Shown: positions 32,215-40,163 of the stretch, piece by piece
Layout of the letters: the number at the start of each line of letters is the position of its first letter
Position numbering within the stretch: the first letter of the stretch is position 1
Source of the DNA: Hoylesella pleuritidis JCM 14110
Lineage (GTDB): Bacteria > Bacteroidota > Bacteroidia > Bacteroidales > Bacteroidaceae
Length of the DNA: 64,000 bases
Direction: 5' to 3'
Assembly (NCBI RefSeq): GCF_000613725.1
Contig: NZ_BAJN01000003.1
Coordinates: 62,001 to 126,000 of the forward strand
The notes under the pieces: model-generated
The model's database searches: none
Told to the model about the DNA's origin: nothing
The model's input: only the letters and a program-made list of their open reading frames with translations
Translations under genes and position numbers: made by a program

Positions 32215-32357
32215 TTGCAGATGTATATATAACCAGTTTTGATTGTGTTTTGAGAATTATCTTTTTGTGCTTTTATCTGCAATTCTGTCGGCAAAAATTA
32301 ATTGTTAATTATCAATTATCAATTGTTATATGTGAGATAATTTGCGTAATTTTGCCA

Positions 32358-32903
32358 ATGAATATGACTATATCTCAAGCATTGATTCAGCTGAAAGCTT
32401 TCGCGCGACAGGATGGAGCGATTGTGGCTCTGACGTGGACGGCGAGTTTTGCTTTAACCCTTTTGAGTTCTCAGACGCCCTATGGCAGTCTCTTGGCCAT
32501 CGCTACGCCCTTTATCATCGGATGGCGATTAATCAAGTTTCGCAATTATGCGCTTGATGGAATCATCTCTTTTCGCAGGGCGCTTGCTTATTCCTGGTAC
32601 ACGTTTTTCTATGCAGCGGTGCTCTTTGCCGTAGTTCAATATCTTTATTTTAAGTTTTTGGATCACGGTGTATTGATACAACTGATGAACGAAACGGCAC
32701 AGATTCTGATACCGATTTACAAGGCGCAAGGCTTACAGGAGACAGAGATTCAGAATGCGATTGCAATGTTCGGATCGCTCACTCCGATACAACTCGCCTT
32801 TATGTTTATGATGCAGAACATCTTTATCGGTCTTGTTTTGAGTCTGCCGATAGCTGCCGTGTGTATGCGAAAGACGCATTACGGGAGCCCGAAAATCAAG
32901 TAA
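32358..32903 (+). CDS. DUF4199-family membrane protein
   Basis: An inner membrane protein of 181 residues with four probable helices (about 20-50, 65-90, 145-175) and the middle loop FRNYALDGIISFRRALAY typical of DUF4199. The start chosen is MNMTISQALIQLKAF (32358); an in-frame extension upstream to 32250 passes through AT-rich intergenic DNA and is unlikely. TAATTTTG at 32347-32354 is a possible -7 box but would leave almost no leader. Function unknown; 12 bp before the glycosyltransferase gene, a pairing common in Bacteroidales. Confidence 0.8.
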   Translation: MNMTISQALIQLKAFARQDGAIVALTWTASFALTLLSSQTPYGSLLAIATPFIIGWRLIKFRNYALDGIISFRRALAYSWYTFFYAAVLFAVVQYLYFKFLDHGVLIQLMNETAQILIPIYKAQGLQETEIQNAIAMFGSLTPIQLAFMFMMQNIFIGLVLSLPIAAVCMRKTHYGSPKIK

Positions 32904-32915
32904 AGCAATTAGAAT

Positions 32916-33877
32916 ATGGATATATCAGTTGTCATTCCCTTATATAACGAGGAGGAATCTTTGCCCGAACTGTATGCTTGGATCGAGCGAGTGATGCAGG
33001 CGAAAGGATTTAGTTTCGAGGTAATTTTCGTCAATGACGGGTCTACGGATCGCTCTTGGCAAGTGATAGAAACACTTAGCCGTAAGGAAGATTGCGTGAA
33101 AGGCATTAAGTTTCGGCGTAATTATGGCAAGAGTCCGGCTCTTTATTGCGGATTCAAAGAAGCACAGGGCGATGTCGTTATCACGATGGATGCCGACCTA
33201 CAAGACTCTCCCGACGAGATACCCGAGCTCTATCGGATGATTAAGGAAGACGGATTTGACCTCGTGTCGGGTTATAAGGAGAAGCGCTACGACCCGCTTT
33301 CAAAGACACTTCCTACGAAACTCTTCAACGCAACAGCACGCCGAATCAGCGGCATTCGCAATCTGCACGACTTCAATTGCGGACTGAAAGCGTATCGACG
33401 GGATGTAGTGAAGAATATCGAAGTGTATGGCGAGATGCACCGTTACATTCCTTACTTGGCCAAGAATGCTGGCTTTTGCAAGATCGGTGAGAAGATTGTG
33501 CACCATCAGGCACGTAAATACGGCAAGTCGAAGTTCGGTTTGAATCGTTTTTTCAACGGTTACTTAGATCTCATCACACTGTGGTTTCTCAGCAATTTCG
33601 GCAAAAAACCGATGCATGTTTTCGGCTTTTTGGGTACGATTATGTTTCTCATCGGCCTGCTGGCAACGCTTGTCATCGGTGCCGATAAGTTGTGGGCGCT
33701 GTCCCAAGGCATACCGCAGCGTTGGTAACAGATTCTCCTTATTTCTACATCTCATTGACAATGATGATGATCGGCACGCAATTGTTCCTTGCAGGATTCA
33801 TCGGCGATCTCGTCAGTCGTACGTCACAGAGTCGCAACGACTATCAAATAGAGGAGGAAATCAGATGCGGAAACTGA
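32916..33877 (+). CDS. Family 2 membrane glycosyltransferase, GtrB/DPM-like (frameshifted)
   Basis: Transfers a sugar from a nucleotide sugar to a lipid carrier such as undecaprenyl phosphate. The GT-A domain shows VVIPLYNEEESLPEL, NDGSTDRSW, the DxD motif TMDADLQDSP and FNCGLKAYRRDV; two C-terminal helices follow. The frame breaks near 33722 after GIPQR; the other frame gives LVTDSPYFYISLTMMMIGTQLFLAGFIGD in continuity, the usual second helix of the family. One T in the GTTGG run repairs it to 320 residues. Its end overlaps the next gene by 13 bp. Confidence 0.9.
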
Positions 33878-34344
33878 TCGTTTTCATTACTTCGGCACTG
33901 TTGTTGGCTGCCTGTTCGTCGATAGATTGTCCTTTGAACAGTCGTGTTTTTACCAAGTATAAGTTGGCGGGCAACGTCAAAACACTGGCTGATACATTGA
34001 CAATTTACACGACAACAGCTTTGGGTAAAGACTCAATATTGATTAACAAGGATGTGAAAAAAGACAGTTTCTTGCTTCCGATGAGCTATCGTAGGGAAGA
34101 AGATGTGTTCTTTTTCGAGATGAAAGATACCAATCGCGTGATTCATCGAGACACAGTGAGGGTACGAAAAGAAGACCATCCCCACTTCGAAGCTGTCGAC
34201 TGTAACCCTGCTATATTTCATACTATCAAGGGTGTAAGATATACTCGCCATCGGATCGACTCGATAGTGCTCAACAACTCAACGGTAAATTATGATGCGA
34301 CAACCACTCATTTCCTCATATTTTTCAAGGGTAAGCGTCCTTAG
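33865..34344 (+). CDS. DUF6452-family lipoprotein
   Basis: A 159-residue lipoprotein of unknown function: signal MRKLIVFITSALLLAAC, then SSIDCPLNSRVFTKYKL. A strong GAGGAGG precedes the ATG at 33865, which decides the start; the frame is open further upstream inside the glycosyltransferase gene but has no family similarity. Beta-rich body. It overlaps both neighbours, so it is clearly part of the operon. Confidence 0.8.
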   Translation: MRKLIVFITSALLLAACSSIDCPLNSRVFTKYKLAGNVKTLADTLTIYTTTALGKDSILINKDVKKDSFLLPMSYRREEDVFFFEMKDTNRVIHRDTVRVRKEDHPHFEAVDCNPAIFHTIKGVRYTRHRIDSIVLNNSTVNYDATTTHFLIFFKGKRP

Positions 34345-34987
34345 TCTGCTGCTTTTGTGCTGCGTTTCAGTGTCGGCGCAACGCCAACGAAAGATTATTG
34401 CGCAGCAGCCCGACACCATTCCGCTGTTTCGAGGCATTGCAGTCTCGGCCGATTTAGTGGGGGTTGCACAACTCACTTTTGGTGATTACGGTCAGTACGA
34501 GGCTGCGTTGCGCGTGAATTTAAAAGATAAATACTTCCCCGTTTTTGAACTCGGATACGGCAAAGCCGATGCAAATGATGTGGCAACACGGCTCGCTTAC
34601 AAAGCGCGTGCACCCTATGCGCGTGCCGGTTTAGACTTCAATGTGATGAAAAATAAGCACGATATCTATCGGTTTTATACTGGATTCCGTTACGCCTTTA
34701 CGTCATTCAAGTATGATGTAGACAGTCCCGGCATTACAGATCCTGTCTGGCGGGAACACGTGGAGTTTGAAGCGCACGGTGTAAGTTGTTCTTATCACTG
34801 GTTAGAAGCAGTGGCCGGAATCGACGCCAAGTTGTGGGGGCCGGTGCGATTGGGTTGGAGTGTGCGTTACAAACGTCGTCTGTTTCATCGCGAAGGACAG
34901 TTCGGTAATGCCTGGTATGTACCCGGATTCGGTAAAGGTAGCAACTCGCGATTAGGCGGAACATTCAATATCATTGTCGAATTATAA
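34292..34987 (+). CDS. DUF6048-family outer membrane protein
   Basis: A 231-residue secreted protein (SLLLLCCVSVSAQ signal) with alternating beta strands typical of a small outer membrane barrel (PVFELGYGKA, GFRYAFTSFKYDV, GWSVRYKRRLF). Family DUF6048; unknown role. It begins 53 bp inside the DUF6452 gene and pairs with it in many Bacteroidales, suggesting the lipoprotein and the barrel work together. Confidence 0.8.
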   Translation: MMRQPLISSYFSRVSVLSLLLLCCVSVSAQRQRKIIAQQPDTIPLFRGIAVSADLVGVAQLTFGDYGQYEAALRVNLKDKYFPVFELGYGKADANDVATRLAYKARAPYARAGLDFNVMKNKHDIYRFYTGFRYAFTSFKYDVDSPGITDPVWREHVEFEAHGVSCSYHWLEAVAGIDAKLWGPVRLGWSVRYKRRLFHREGQFGNAWYVPGFGKGSNSRLGGTFNIIVEL

Positions 34988-35042
34988 CTTAGTCGCGTAT
35001 TCTTTTCACCTTTCCACTCTTTCACTTTTCACCTTTTAAAGT

Positions 35043-36074
35043 ATGTTTAATAAACAACGTAAACGCCTTTTATGGCAAATCCCTTTCTTAGCAGCTCTGA
35101 TTGTCGGCACCATTCTCATCATCCGGCAGCAGCGTTCGATGCCGTACCAACACGACACGGGATTTATTTTCGGCACGATTTACAACATAACTTATCAGAA
35201 TGACAAAGATCTGAATGCCGAAATCGTGGCCGAACTCAATCGCGTAGACGCTTCGATGTCTATGTTCAATAAGCAATCGACAATTTCGCGAATCAATCGT
35301 AACGAGGCCATTACAGTCGACCCGATGTTCGAGGAAGTGTTTCGATTGGCCGAAAACGTGTCGAAAGAAACCGGCGGAGCATTTGACATTACCGTCGCTC
35401 CACTTGTAAACGTGTGGGGATTCGGCTTTAAAAGTGGCGTAAAACCTACTCGGCACGTCGTCGATAGTATTCGGTCGTTAGTGGGTTATCAGAAAGTAAG
35501 TCTGCAAAACGGCCATATTCGCAAAGCCGATCCACGTATTATGCTCGATTTCAGTGCTATTGCTAAGGGCTACGGAAGCGATGTTGTGGCCCGCTTTTTG
35601 CGCAGTCGGGGAATCAATAACTTTATGGTTGAGATCGGAGGCGAGGTTGTTACGAGTGGTATTAACGACAAACGGTTGCCTTGGCGTATCGGAGTGACCA
35701 AGCCGACAGACGATTCTCTCAGCGTAAATCAGGAGCTTCAGACCGTCTTGAACATAACAGACAGAGCGATGGCAACCAGTGGGAACTATCGTAACTTTTA
35801 TTATAAGGGCGGTAAAAAGTATGCACACACCATTGATCCGAAGACCGGTTACCCTGTGCAACACAATATTCTGTCGGCTACGGTGATAGCCAAAGACTGT
35901 GCTACGGCCGATGCTTATGCCACTTCTTTTATGGTGTCGGGACTCGACGGAGCACGAAAGATATTGGAACGACATCCCGAACTGATGGCGTATTTCATCT
36001 ATTCGGATGCCCGGGGACATAATGCCGTGTGGTTTTCACCATCGATGAAAGATAAGATTTTGAGTAAACCGTAA
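35043..36074 (+). CDS. apbE: FAD:protein FMN transferase (ApbE)
   Basis: Attaches FMN covalently to a Thr of target proteins such as Rnf or Nqr subunits, outside the inner membrane. The 343 residues have an N-terminal membrane anchor (IPFLAALIVGTILII) rather than a lipoprotein Cys. Hallmarks: MSMFNKQSTISRIN, GGAFDITVAPLVNVWGFG, DFSAIAKGYGSD, EIGGEV and the metal/flavin segment KYAHTIDPKTGYPV. The gene lies 55 bp after DUF6048, with a Crp-like gene next. Confidence 0.95.
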   Translation: MFNKQRKRLLWQIPFLAALIVGTILIIRQQRSMPYQHDTGFIFGTIYNITYQNDKDLNAEIVAELNRVDASMSMFNKQSTISRINRNEAITVDPMFEEVFRLAENVSKETGGAFDITVAPLVNVWGFGFKSGVKPTRHVVDSIRSLVGYQKVSLQNGHIRKADPRIMLDFSAIAKGYGSDVVARFLRSRGINNFMVEIGGEVVTSGINDKRLPWRIGVTKPTDDSLSVNQELQTVLNITDRAMATSGNYRNFYYKGGKKYAHTIDPKTGYPVQHNILSATVIAKDCATADAYATSFMVSGLDGARKILERHPELMAYFIYSDARGHNAVWFSPSMKDKILSKP

Positions 36075-36090
36075 TGTAAAAGACGGCGTG

Positions 36091-36764
36091 ATGGACGGCA
36101 ATGTACAGCTATATGATAAACTGTTACAGCTCCCGCTGTTTCAAGGAATGAGTCACGATGATCTCACTTTGGTCGTCGGACACACCAAAATAGGGTTTCA
36201 CAAACTATCAGCAGGCCGTTTACTCGTTAAGGATGGCGATATTTGCGATCAACTTTACTGCCTGATGAGCGGCGCATTGACTGTCGAAACCATTGCCGAT
36301 GACCGCAGTTATACGTTCGAAGAAACGCTTTCAGCACCCGATTTGATTCAACCGAGCGCTTGTTTGGACTCACCCAACGGTTTACACATACTTATACGAC
36401 TAAGACTGATTGCTGTCTGATTGCTTTGGACAAGGCTGAAACAACGAAACTTATCGATCAATTCATCATCTTCCGACTGAATCTGATGAATCGGATAGCC
36501 ACGAATTTACAACGGGCAGAGCGTCGGCCGTGGCGTCGACAGCCATCCGATCTCCGCGGAAGACTTATTCGATTCTTCGAAATGCACAGTCTCAGGCCGG
36601 CTGGCGAGAAGCGTATCACGATTAAAATGATACAATTAGCTCACGAGTTGAATGATAGTCGGCTGAATATTTCCATTGTTTTGAATGCGCTGCAAGCCGA
36701 AAATTTGCTCACGCTTTATCGTGGCCGAATCCATATTCCGGCCTTAGAGCACTTATTAATGTAA
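36091..36764 (+). CDS. Crp/Fnr-family transcriptional regulator (frameshifted)
   Basis: Cyclic-nucleotide-binding-like sensor (about residues 10-120: LFQGMSHDDLTLVVGHTKI, KDGDICDQLYCLMSGAL) joined to a C-terminal winged helix (ITIKMIQLAHELNDSRLNISIVLNALQ). The frame breaks near 36353: APDLIQP, then the other frame continues ERLFGLTQRFTHTYTTKTDCCLIAL. One C in the ACCG run restores about 224 residues. ATG at 36091 is preferred to the GTG just before it. No Cys cluster typical of Fnr is seen. Ligand unknown. Confidence 0.85.
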
Positions 36765-36783
36765 CTTACTGATATTCAATTAA

Positions 36784-36871
36784 TACAGAGTCAATTCTTA
36801 ATTAACCGTTAATCATCTTCTAAGTAGGTGTTAATCATCGTGTAACTAACGGTTAATCGCAAGGCGAAAAG
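36784..36871. repeat. Degenerate 22-bp tandem repeat array E (4 units)
   Basis: Units at 36784, 36806, 36828 and 36850, with starts CCGTTAATC, GTGTTAATC and CGGTTAATC. It lies between convergent genes (Crp-like and glycosyltransferase), so it cannot be an upstream activator site for either. Confidence 0.7.
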
Positions 36872-36903
36872 ATGCAAATGAGAAATGGGATTCAAACAAT
36901 CTG

Positions 36904-37920
36904 TCAAACCAACTCACAGAATTGGCGGCGCCCCCGCACATAATACTGCCAGAGGATGCTATACGGACGTCGCTCTACTACACGCCCAATGATACGCCGA
37001 CGTTGGATTTCTGCACGGTCGTCTTTAAATTCTGGCAGCCATTTCTTAAACGCCTTGCGTGCTCGGAAAATCGCCTTGAAGTCGCCGATATTACCATTTA
37101 AGAGTAGCGTTTGAAATGCAGCGAGATAGTCTAAGAACCATCTCATCCGCATAACAGTCCTCAGTTCGTTTTCAGGCAGATTCTTATAAAGCATCGTCAG
37201 ATTGTTACGGAAGTTGAGAAAAGTCTTTATCGGATTGCCTTTGGGCAACGTTCCCCCTCCTACGTGATAAACATAACTATCAGGAACGCAATAAATCTTG
37301 CGCCCCATCAGTCTTAATCGCCAACAGAGATCAATCTCTTCGTTGTGCGCAAAAAAACGAGCATCTAAACCACCGACTTCCCAATAGTCTTTACTTCGTA
37401 TGAGAAGACAAGCACCTGAGGCCCAAAGAATCTCCGTATTGTAGTCATATTGACCATTGTCGGCCTCTACCGTGTCGAAGATTCGCCCCCGACAGAACGG
37501 ATAACCGTATTTGTCCAAATAGCCGCCAGCCGCTCCCGCATACTCAAAACGGTCTTTATCCCGTTCAGACAACAGCTTAGGCTGGCACGCAGCAGCATCA
37601 GGATGCGCATCCATAAACTCTAACAGCGGTGTAAGCCAATGGTGAGTTACCTCTACATCACTATTCAACAGCAAGTAATAATCAGCCTCTATCTGCTTTA
37701 AAGCACGGTTATAACCCTCGGCAAAACCATAATTTTGATCCAGCAAAAGGGGTTTGCACGCAGGAAATTTATTGCGAATTAGCTGCATAGAATCGTCTGT
37801 CGAAGCATTGTCAGCAATGTAAACGGTGGCCTCACCACGTGAATACTCCATCACGGTGGGTAGATATTGGGCCAACATTGCACGCCCGTTCCAATTCAAA
37901 ATGACGATGGCCAATTTCAT
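36904..37920 (-). CDS. Family 2 glycosyltransferase (rhamnosyltransferase-like)
   Basis: A 338-residue GT-A enzyme for cell-surface polysaccharide or lipopolysaccharide. It opens VILNWNGRAMLAQYL; further motifs are ADNASTDDS, NYGFAEGYNRAL, the DxD-type NSDVEV and the acceptor-side AHNEEIDLCWRL. The C-terminal basic helix probably binds the membrane. It overlaps mtaB by 4 bp, an operon of unrelated functions. Confidence 0.93.
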   Translation of the reverse strand: MKLAIVILNWNGRAMLAQYLPTVMEYSRGEATVYIADNASTDDSMQLIRNKFPACKPLLLDQNYGFAEGYNRALKQIEADYYLLLNSDVEVTHHWLTPLLEFMDAHPDAAACQPKLLSERDKDRFEYAGAAGGYLDKYGYPFCRGRIFDTVEADNGQYDYNTEILWASGACLLIRSKDYWEVGGLDARFFAHNEEIDLCWRLRLMGRKIYCVPDSYVYHVGGGTLPKGNPIKTFLNFRNNLTMLYKNLPENELRTVMRMRWFLDYLAAFQTLLLNGNIGDFKAIFRARKAFKKWLPEFKDDRAEIQRRRIIGRVVERRPYSILWQYYVRGRRQFCELV

Positions 37921-39254
37921 AATATTGCTTTTAGAGCCGACCGATCGTGATTAAACTCACCTAAGGTCACGTCGATCAGCTGATTGTCATACTCTTCCCG
38001 GGCCATTGATGGCGGCAATTCGACACGAATATAATTCTTAGTGAAACCGTGCATCGCCTTTCCTCGGGCGGCCTTTTCAAACAAAACTTCGGCCTGTTGA
38101 CCGATATGTGTAGCATAAAAAGCCTGTATCTTCTCATCCGACAGAGCCAAAAGGCGTTTAGAGCGCAACTTCTTGTCTTTATCATTTACCACATACGGGA
38201 TAGAGAGTGCACTGGTGCCGGGGCGCTCGCTGTATGGAAAGACATGCAATTGGGTAACATCTAAACTCGCCAAGAACGAATAACAGTCTTCAAAATATTC
38301 AGGCTTTTCGCCGCGACTGCCCACCATCACATCTACACCTATAAAGGCATCGGGCATTCGTTCCTTAATAAGCGCAATCTTATGAGCGAACAATGCCCGG
38401 TCATACCGACGGTGCATCAACCGCAAGACCTCGTCGCTGCCGCTCTGCAAAGGTATATGGAAATGTGGCATAAACGCTCGGCTATAGGCGCAATAATCGA
38501 TAAGCGCATCGTCAAGAAGATCGGGTTCGAGACTACTGATGCGAAAACGCCGGATGCCTTCAACCTGATCGAGCGCCCGAACCAGGTCGATAAAACGCTC
38601 ACCAGTAGTAGTTCCGAAGTCGCCTATATTCACTCCGGTAAGTACAATTTCCTTTCCGCCCTCCCGGGCAGCTTGTTCGGCCTGCGCCACTAATGATGCA
38701 ATAGAAGGATTTCGACTGAATCCGCGAGCATAAGGAATGGTGCAATAGGTGCAGAAATAATTACATCCGTCTTGCACCTTGAGGAAATAACGGGTACGAT
38801 TGCCACGCGAACACGAAGGCGCAAAGGCCCGGATATCTTTCGTCCGCACTGAATGAAACTCGTGCAAAGCCTGCTTTTCACGTCCCCTACTCCACGCTTC
38901 GGAGAGGAATTGAATGAGATTAGCCTTCTCATTACTGCCTAAAACGAGATCCACACCATCGATTTTACTCACCGTTTCGGCCTCTAATTGGGCATAACAA
39001 CCCGTCACCACGACAAAAGAATGCGGATTCTCGCGCACCATCCGATGAATGGCTTGTCTACATTTATGGTCAGCCACCTCGGTCACCGAGCACGTATTGA
39101 TCAGGCAAATGTCGGCGTGCTCACCCTTCTGAGCCGTTCGCACGCCCATATCTTGAAGCATTTGACCGAACGTCGAAGTCTCTGAGAAGTTGAGTTTACA
39201 CCCTAATGTGAAGTATGCCGCTACCTTACCCTGAAAGGCGGAAGTATCAATCAT
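37917..39254 (-). CDS. mtaB: tRNA (t6A37) methylthiotransferase MtaB
   Basis: Radical SAM enzyme that converts t6A37 to ms2t6A37 in tRNAs reading ANN codons. Domains in order over 445 residues: the UPF0004 domain with three Cys (YFTLGCKLNF, INTCSVTE, VTGCYAQ), the radical SAM core with CNYFCTYCTIPYARG, and a C-terminal TRAM domain (about 375-440). A -7 box TACCTTTG lies at 39376-39369 on the minus strand, without a clear -33. Confidence 0.95.
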   Translation of the reverse strand: MIDTSAFQGKVAAYFTLGCKLNFSETSTFGQMLQDMGVRTAQKGEHADICLINTCSVTEVADHKCRQAIHRMVRENPHSFVVVTGCYAQLEAETVSKIDGVDLVLGSNEKANLIQFLSEAWSRGREKQALHEFHSVRTKDIRAFAPSCSRGNRTRYFLKVQDGCNYFCTYCTIPYARGFSRNPSIASLVAQAEQAAREGGKEIVLTGVNIGDFGTTTGERFIDLVRALDQVEGIRRFRISSLEPDLLDDALIDYCAYSRAFMPHFHIPLQSGSDEVLRLMHRRYDRALFAHKIALIKERMPDAFIGVDVMVGSRGEKPEYFEDCYSFLASLDVTQLHVFPYSERPGTSALSIPYVVNDKDKKLRSKRLLALSDEKIQAFYATHIGQQAEVLFEKAARGKAMHGFTKNYIRVELPPSMAREEYDNQLIDVTLGEFNHDRSALKAIL

Positions 39255-39279
39255 CTGTTATACCTTATTATATATAGAG

Positions 39280-39351
39280 TTTACGAGTGAACCAGTAAAC
39301 GAGTAAACAAGGCCATTCACTCGTTAATCTGTCAACTTGTTCACCCGTAAA
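39280..39351. repeat. Imperfect inverted repeat upstream of mtaB
   Basis: TTTACGAGTGAACCAGTAAAC on one side pairs imperfectly with the segment ending CACCCGTAAA, forming a long hairpin in the mtaB leader (between its -7 box and start). Built of GAGTAAAC-type 8-bp words like the 27,247 hairpin. The remaining part of 39,377-39,606 holds only the -7 box and leader of the small lipoprotein gene. Confidence 0.55.
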
Positions 39352-39545
39352 CCTACTCATTCTCTTTGCAAAGGTACGACAATTGTTCGGAAAATGACGG
39401 CGAATAGTTCCGAATTTTGAAGCACATTAGGATTTAACTATTATTTACTTATCATATAGTTCTGTGTATCAACCAATTAGAAAAAAGTTACAACGCAAAT
39501 ACAAAAAAAACGCTTAAAAGATGAGTTTCGTATCGAAAAAATACT

Positions 39546-39553
39546 TACCTTTG
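39546..39553 (+). promoter_or_regulatory. -7 element of the small lipoprotein gene
   Basis: TACCTTTG, 54 bp before the ATG at 39607. No TTTG at the expected -33 place. Confidence 0.5.
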
Positions 39554-39606
39554 CAGTGTTTTAATAAACAAACGATTGTTTTACAGATTTAAAAAGCAAA
39601 GAAGAA

Positions 39607-39783
39607 ATGAAGAAATTAGTTTTAATGTTCGTAGCTATTGCAGCGATCTCTTTCGCATCTTGTGGTAACAAAACAGCAGCTCCTGCTGCAAACGCAGACT
39701 CTGACACTGTTGCTGTTGACTCTATGGCAAGTGATTCTATGGCTGTTGATTCAGTTGCTGCTGACTCTGCTGCTGCTATGTAA
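39607..39783 (+). CDS. Small acidic Ala/Asp/Ser-rich lipoprotein (58 aa)
   Basis: A 58-residue gene outside the usual size limit. The signal MKKLVLMFVAIAAISFASC gives a mature lipoprotein of about 40 residues made of DSMAVDSVAADSAA-like repeats. Codon choice is extremely narrow (GCT for Ala, TCT for Ser, GTT for Val), as in highly expressed genes; an AAGAAATGAAG start context, a -7 box and a strong terminator frame it as a single-gene transcript. An out-of-frame ORF starting at 39638 is a shadow. Function unknown; perhaps an abundant envelope spacer lipoprotein by analogy with Lpp, which is speculation. Confidence 0.85.
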   Translation: MKKLVLMFVAIAAISFASCGNKTAAPAANADSDTVAVDSMASDSMAVDSVAADSAAAM

Positions 39784-39810
39784 TCAGCTCGAACTGAAAA
39801 ATGAGAGATT

Positions 39811-39840
39811 GACCGTCGGACTAAGTCCGCCGGTCTTTTT
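39811..39840 (+). terminator. Rho-independent terminator of the small lipoprotein gene
   Basis: GACCGTCGGAC/GTCCGCCGGTC stem (one mismatch), 3-nt loop, then five T. Confidence 0.9.
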
Positions 39841-39925
39841 GTTTATCTCCTATCCGTTTATCATTCATCGAAAGGCCGAAACAAGTAATTTATACAAGGA
39901 ATAATGGCAGACCATAAACGGAGAA

Positions 39926-40013
39926 TATTCAGACGCTTTGCGAAAGACATCTGAACGCACTGCAATTAACGGCTGAACACATTACAACTAACGGTTAAAC
40001 GCAGTGCGTTTAC
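39926..40013. repeat. Degenerate 22-bp tandem repeat array F (4 units)
   Basis: Units at 39926, 39948, 39970 and 39992. The first unit matches array A's first unit closely and the second matches array A's second (CATCTRARCGC...CCATTAA/CAATTAA), so arrays A and F share unit order, not only unit type. It lies between the lipoprotein terminator and the convergent carB. Nothing else is seen in 39841-40163. Confidence 0.72.
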
Positions 40014-40163
40014 GTTAGTTGTAATCAAACATATATCTATCTGACTATCAATAAGATATAAGCAGAATAGGCTTCGGTTTCCAATCGTATCTTCCCCACA
40101 AATGAAATGAAGTCTTCCTCTTTCCCGTTTAAAGGAAAAAAGAGGACAAGCCTGATTCAGGAA

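Noticed and set aside
33616..33864. N-terminal extension of the DUF6452 gene inside the glycosyltransferase
   Set aside because: A GAGGAGG site and lipoprotein signal mark the ATG at 33865; the extension reads an alternate frame of the upstream gene.
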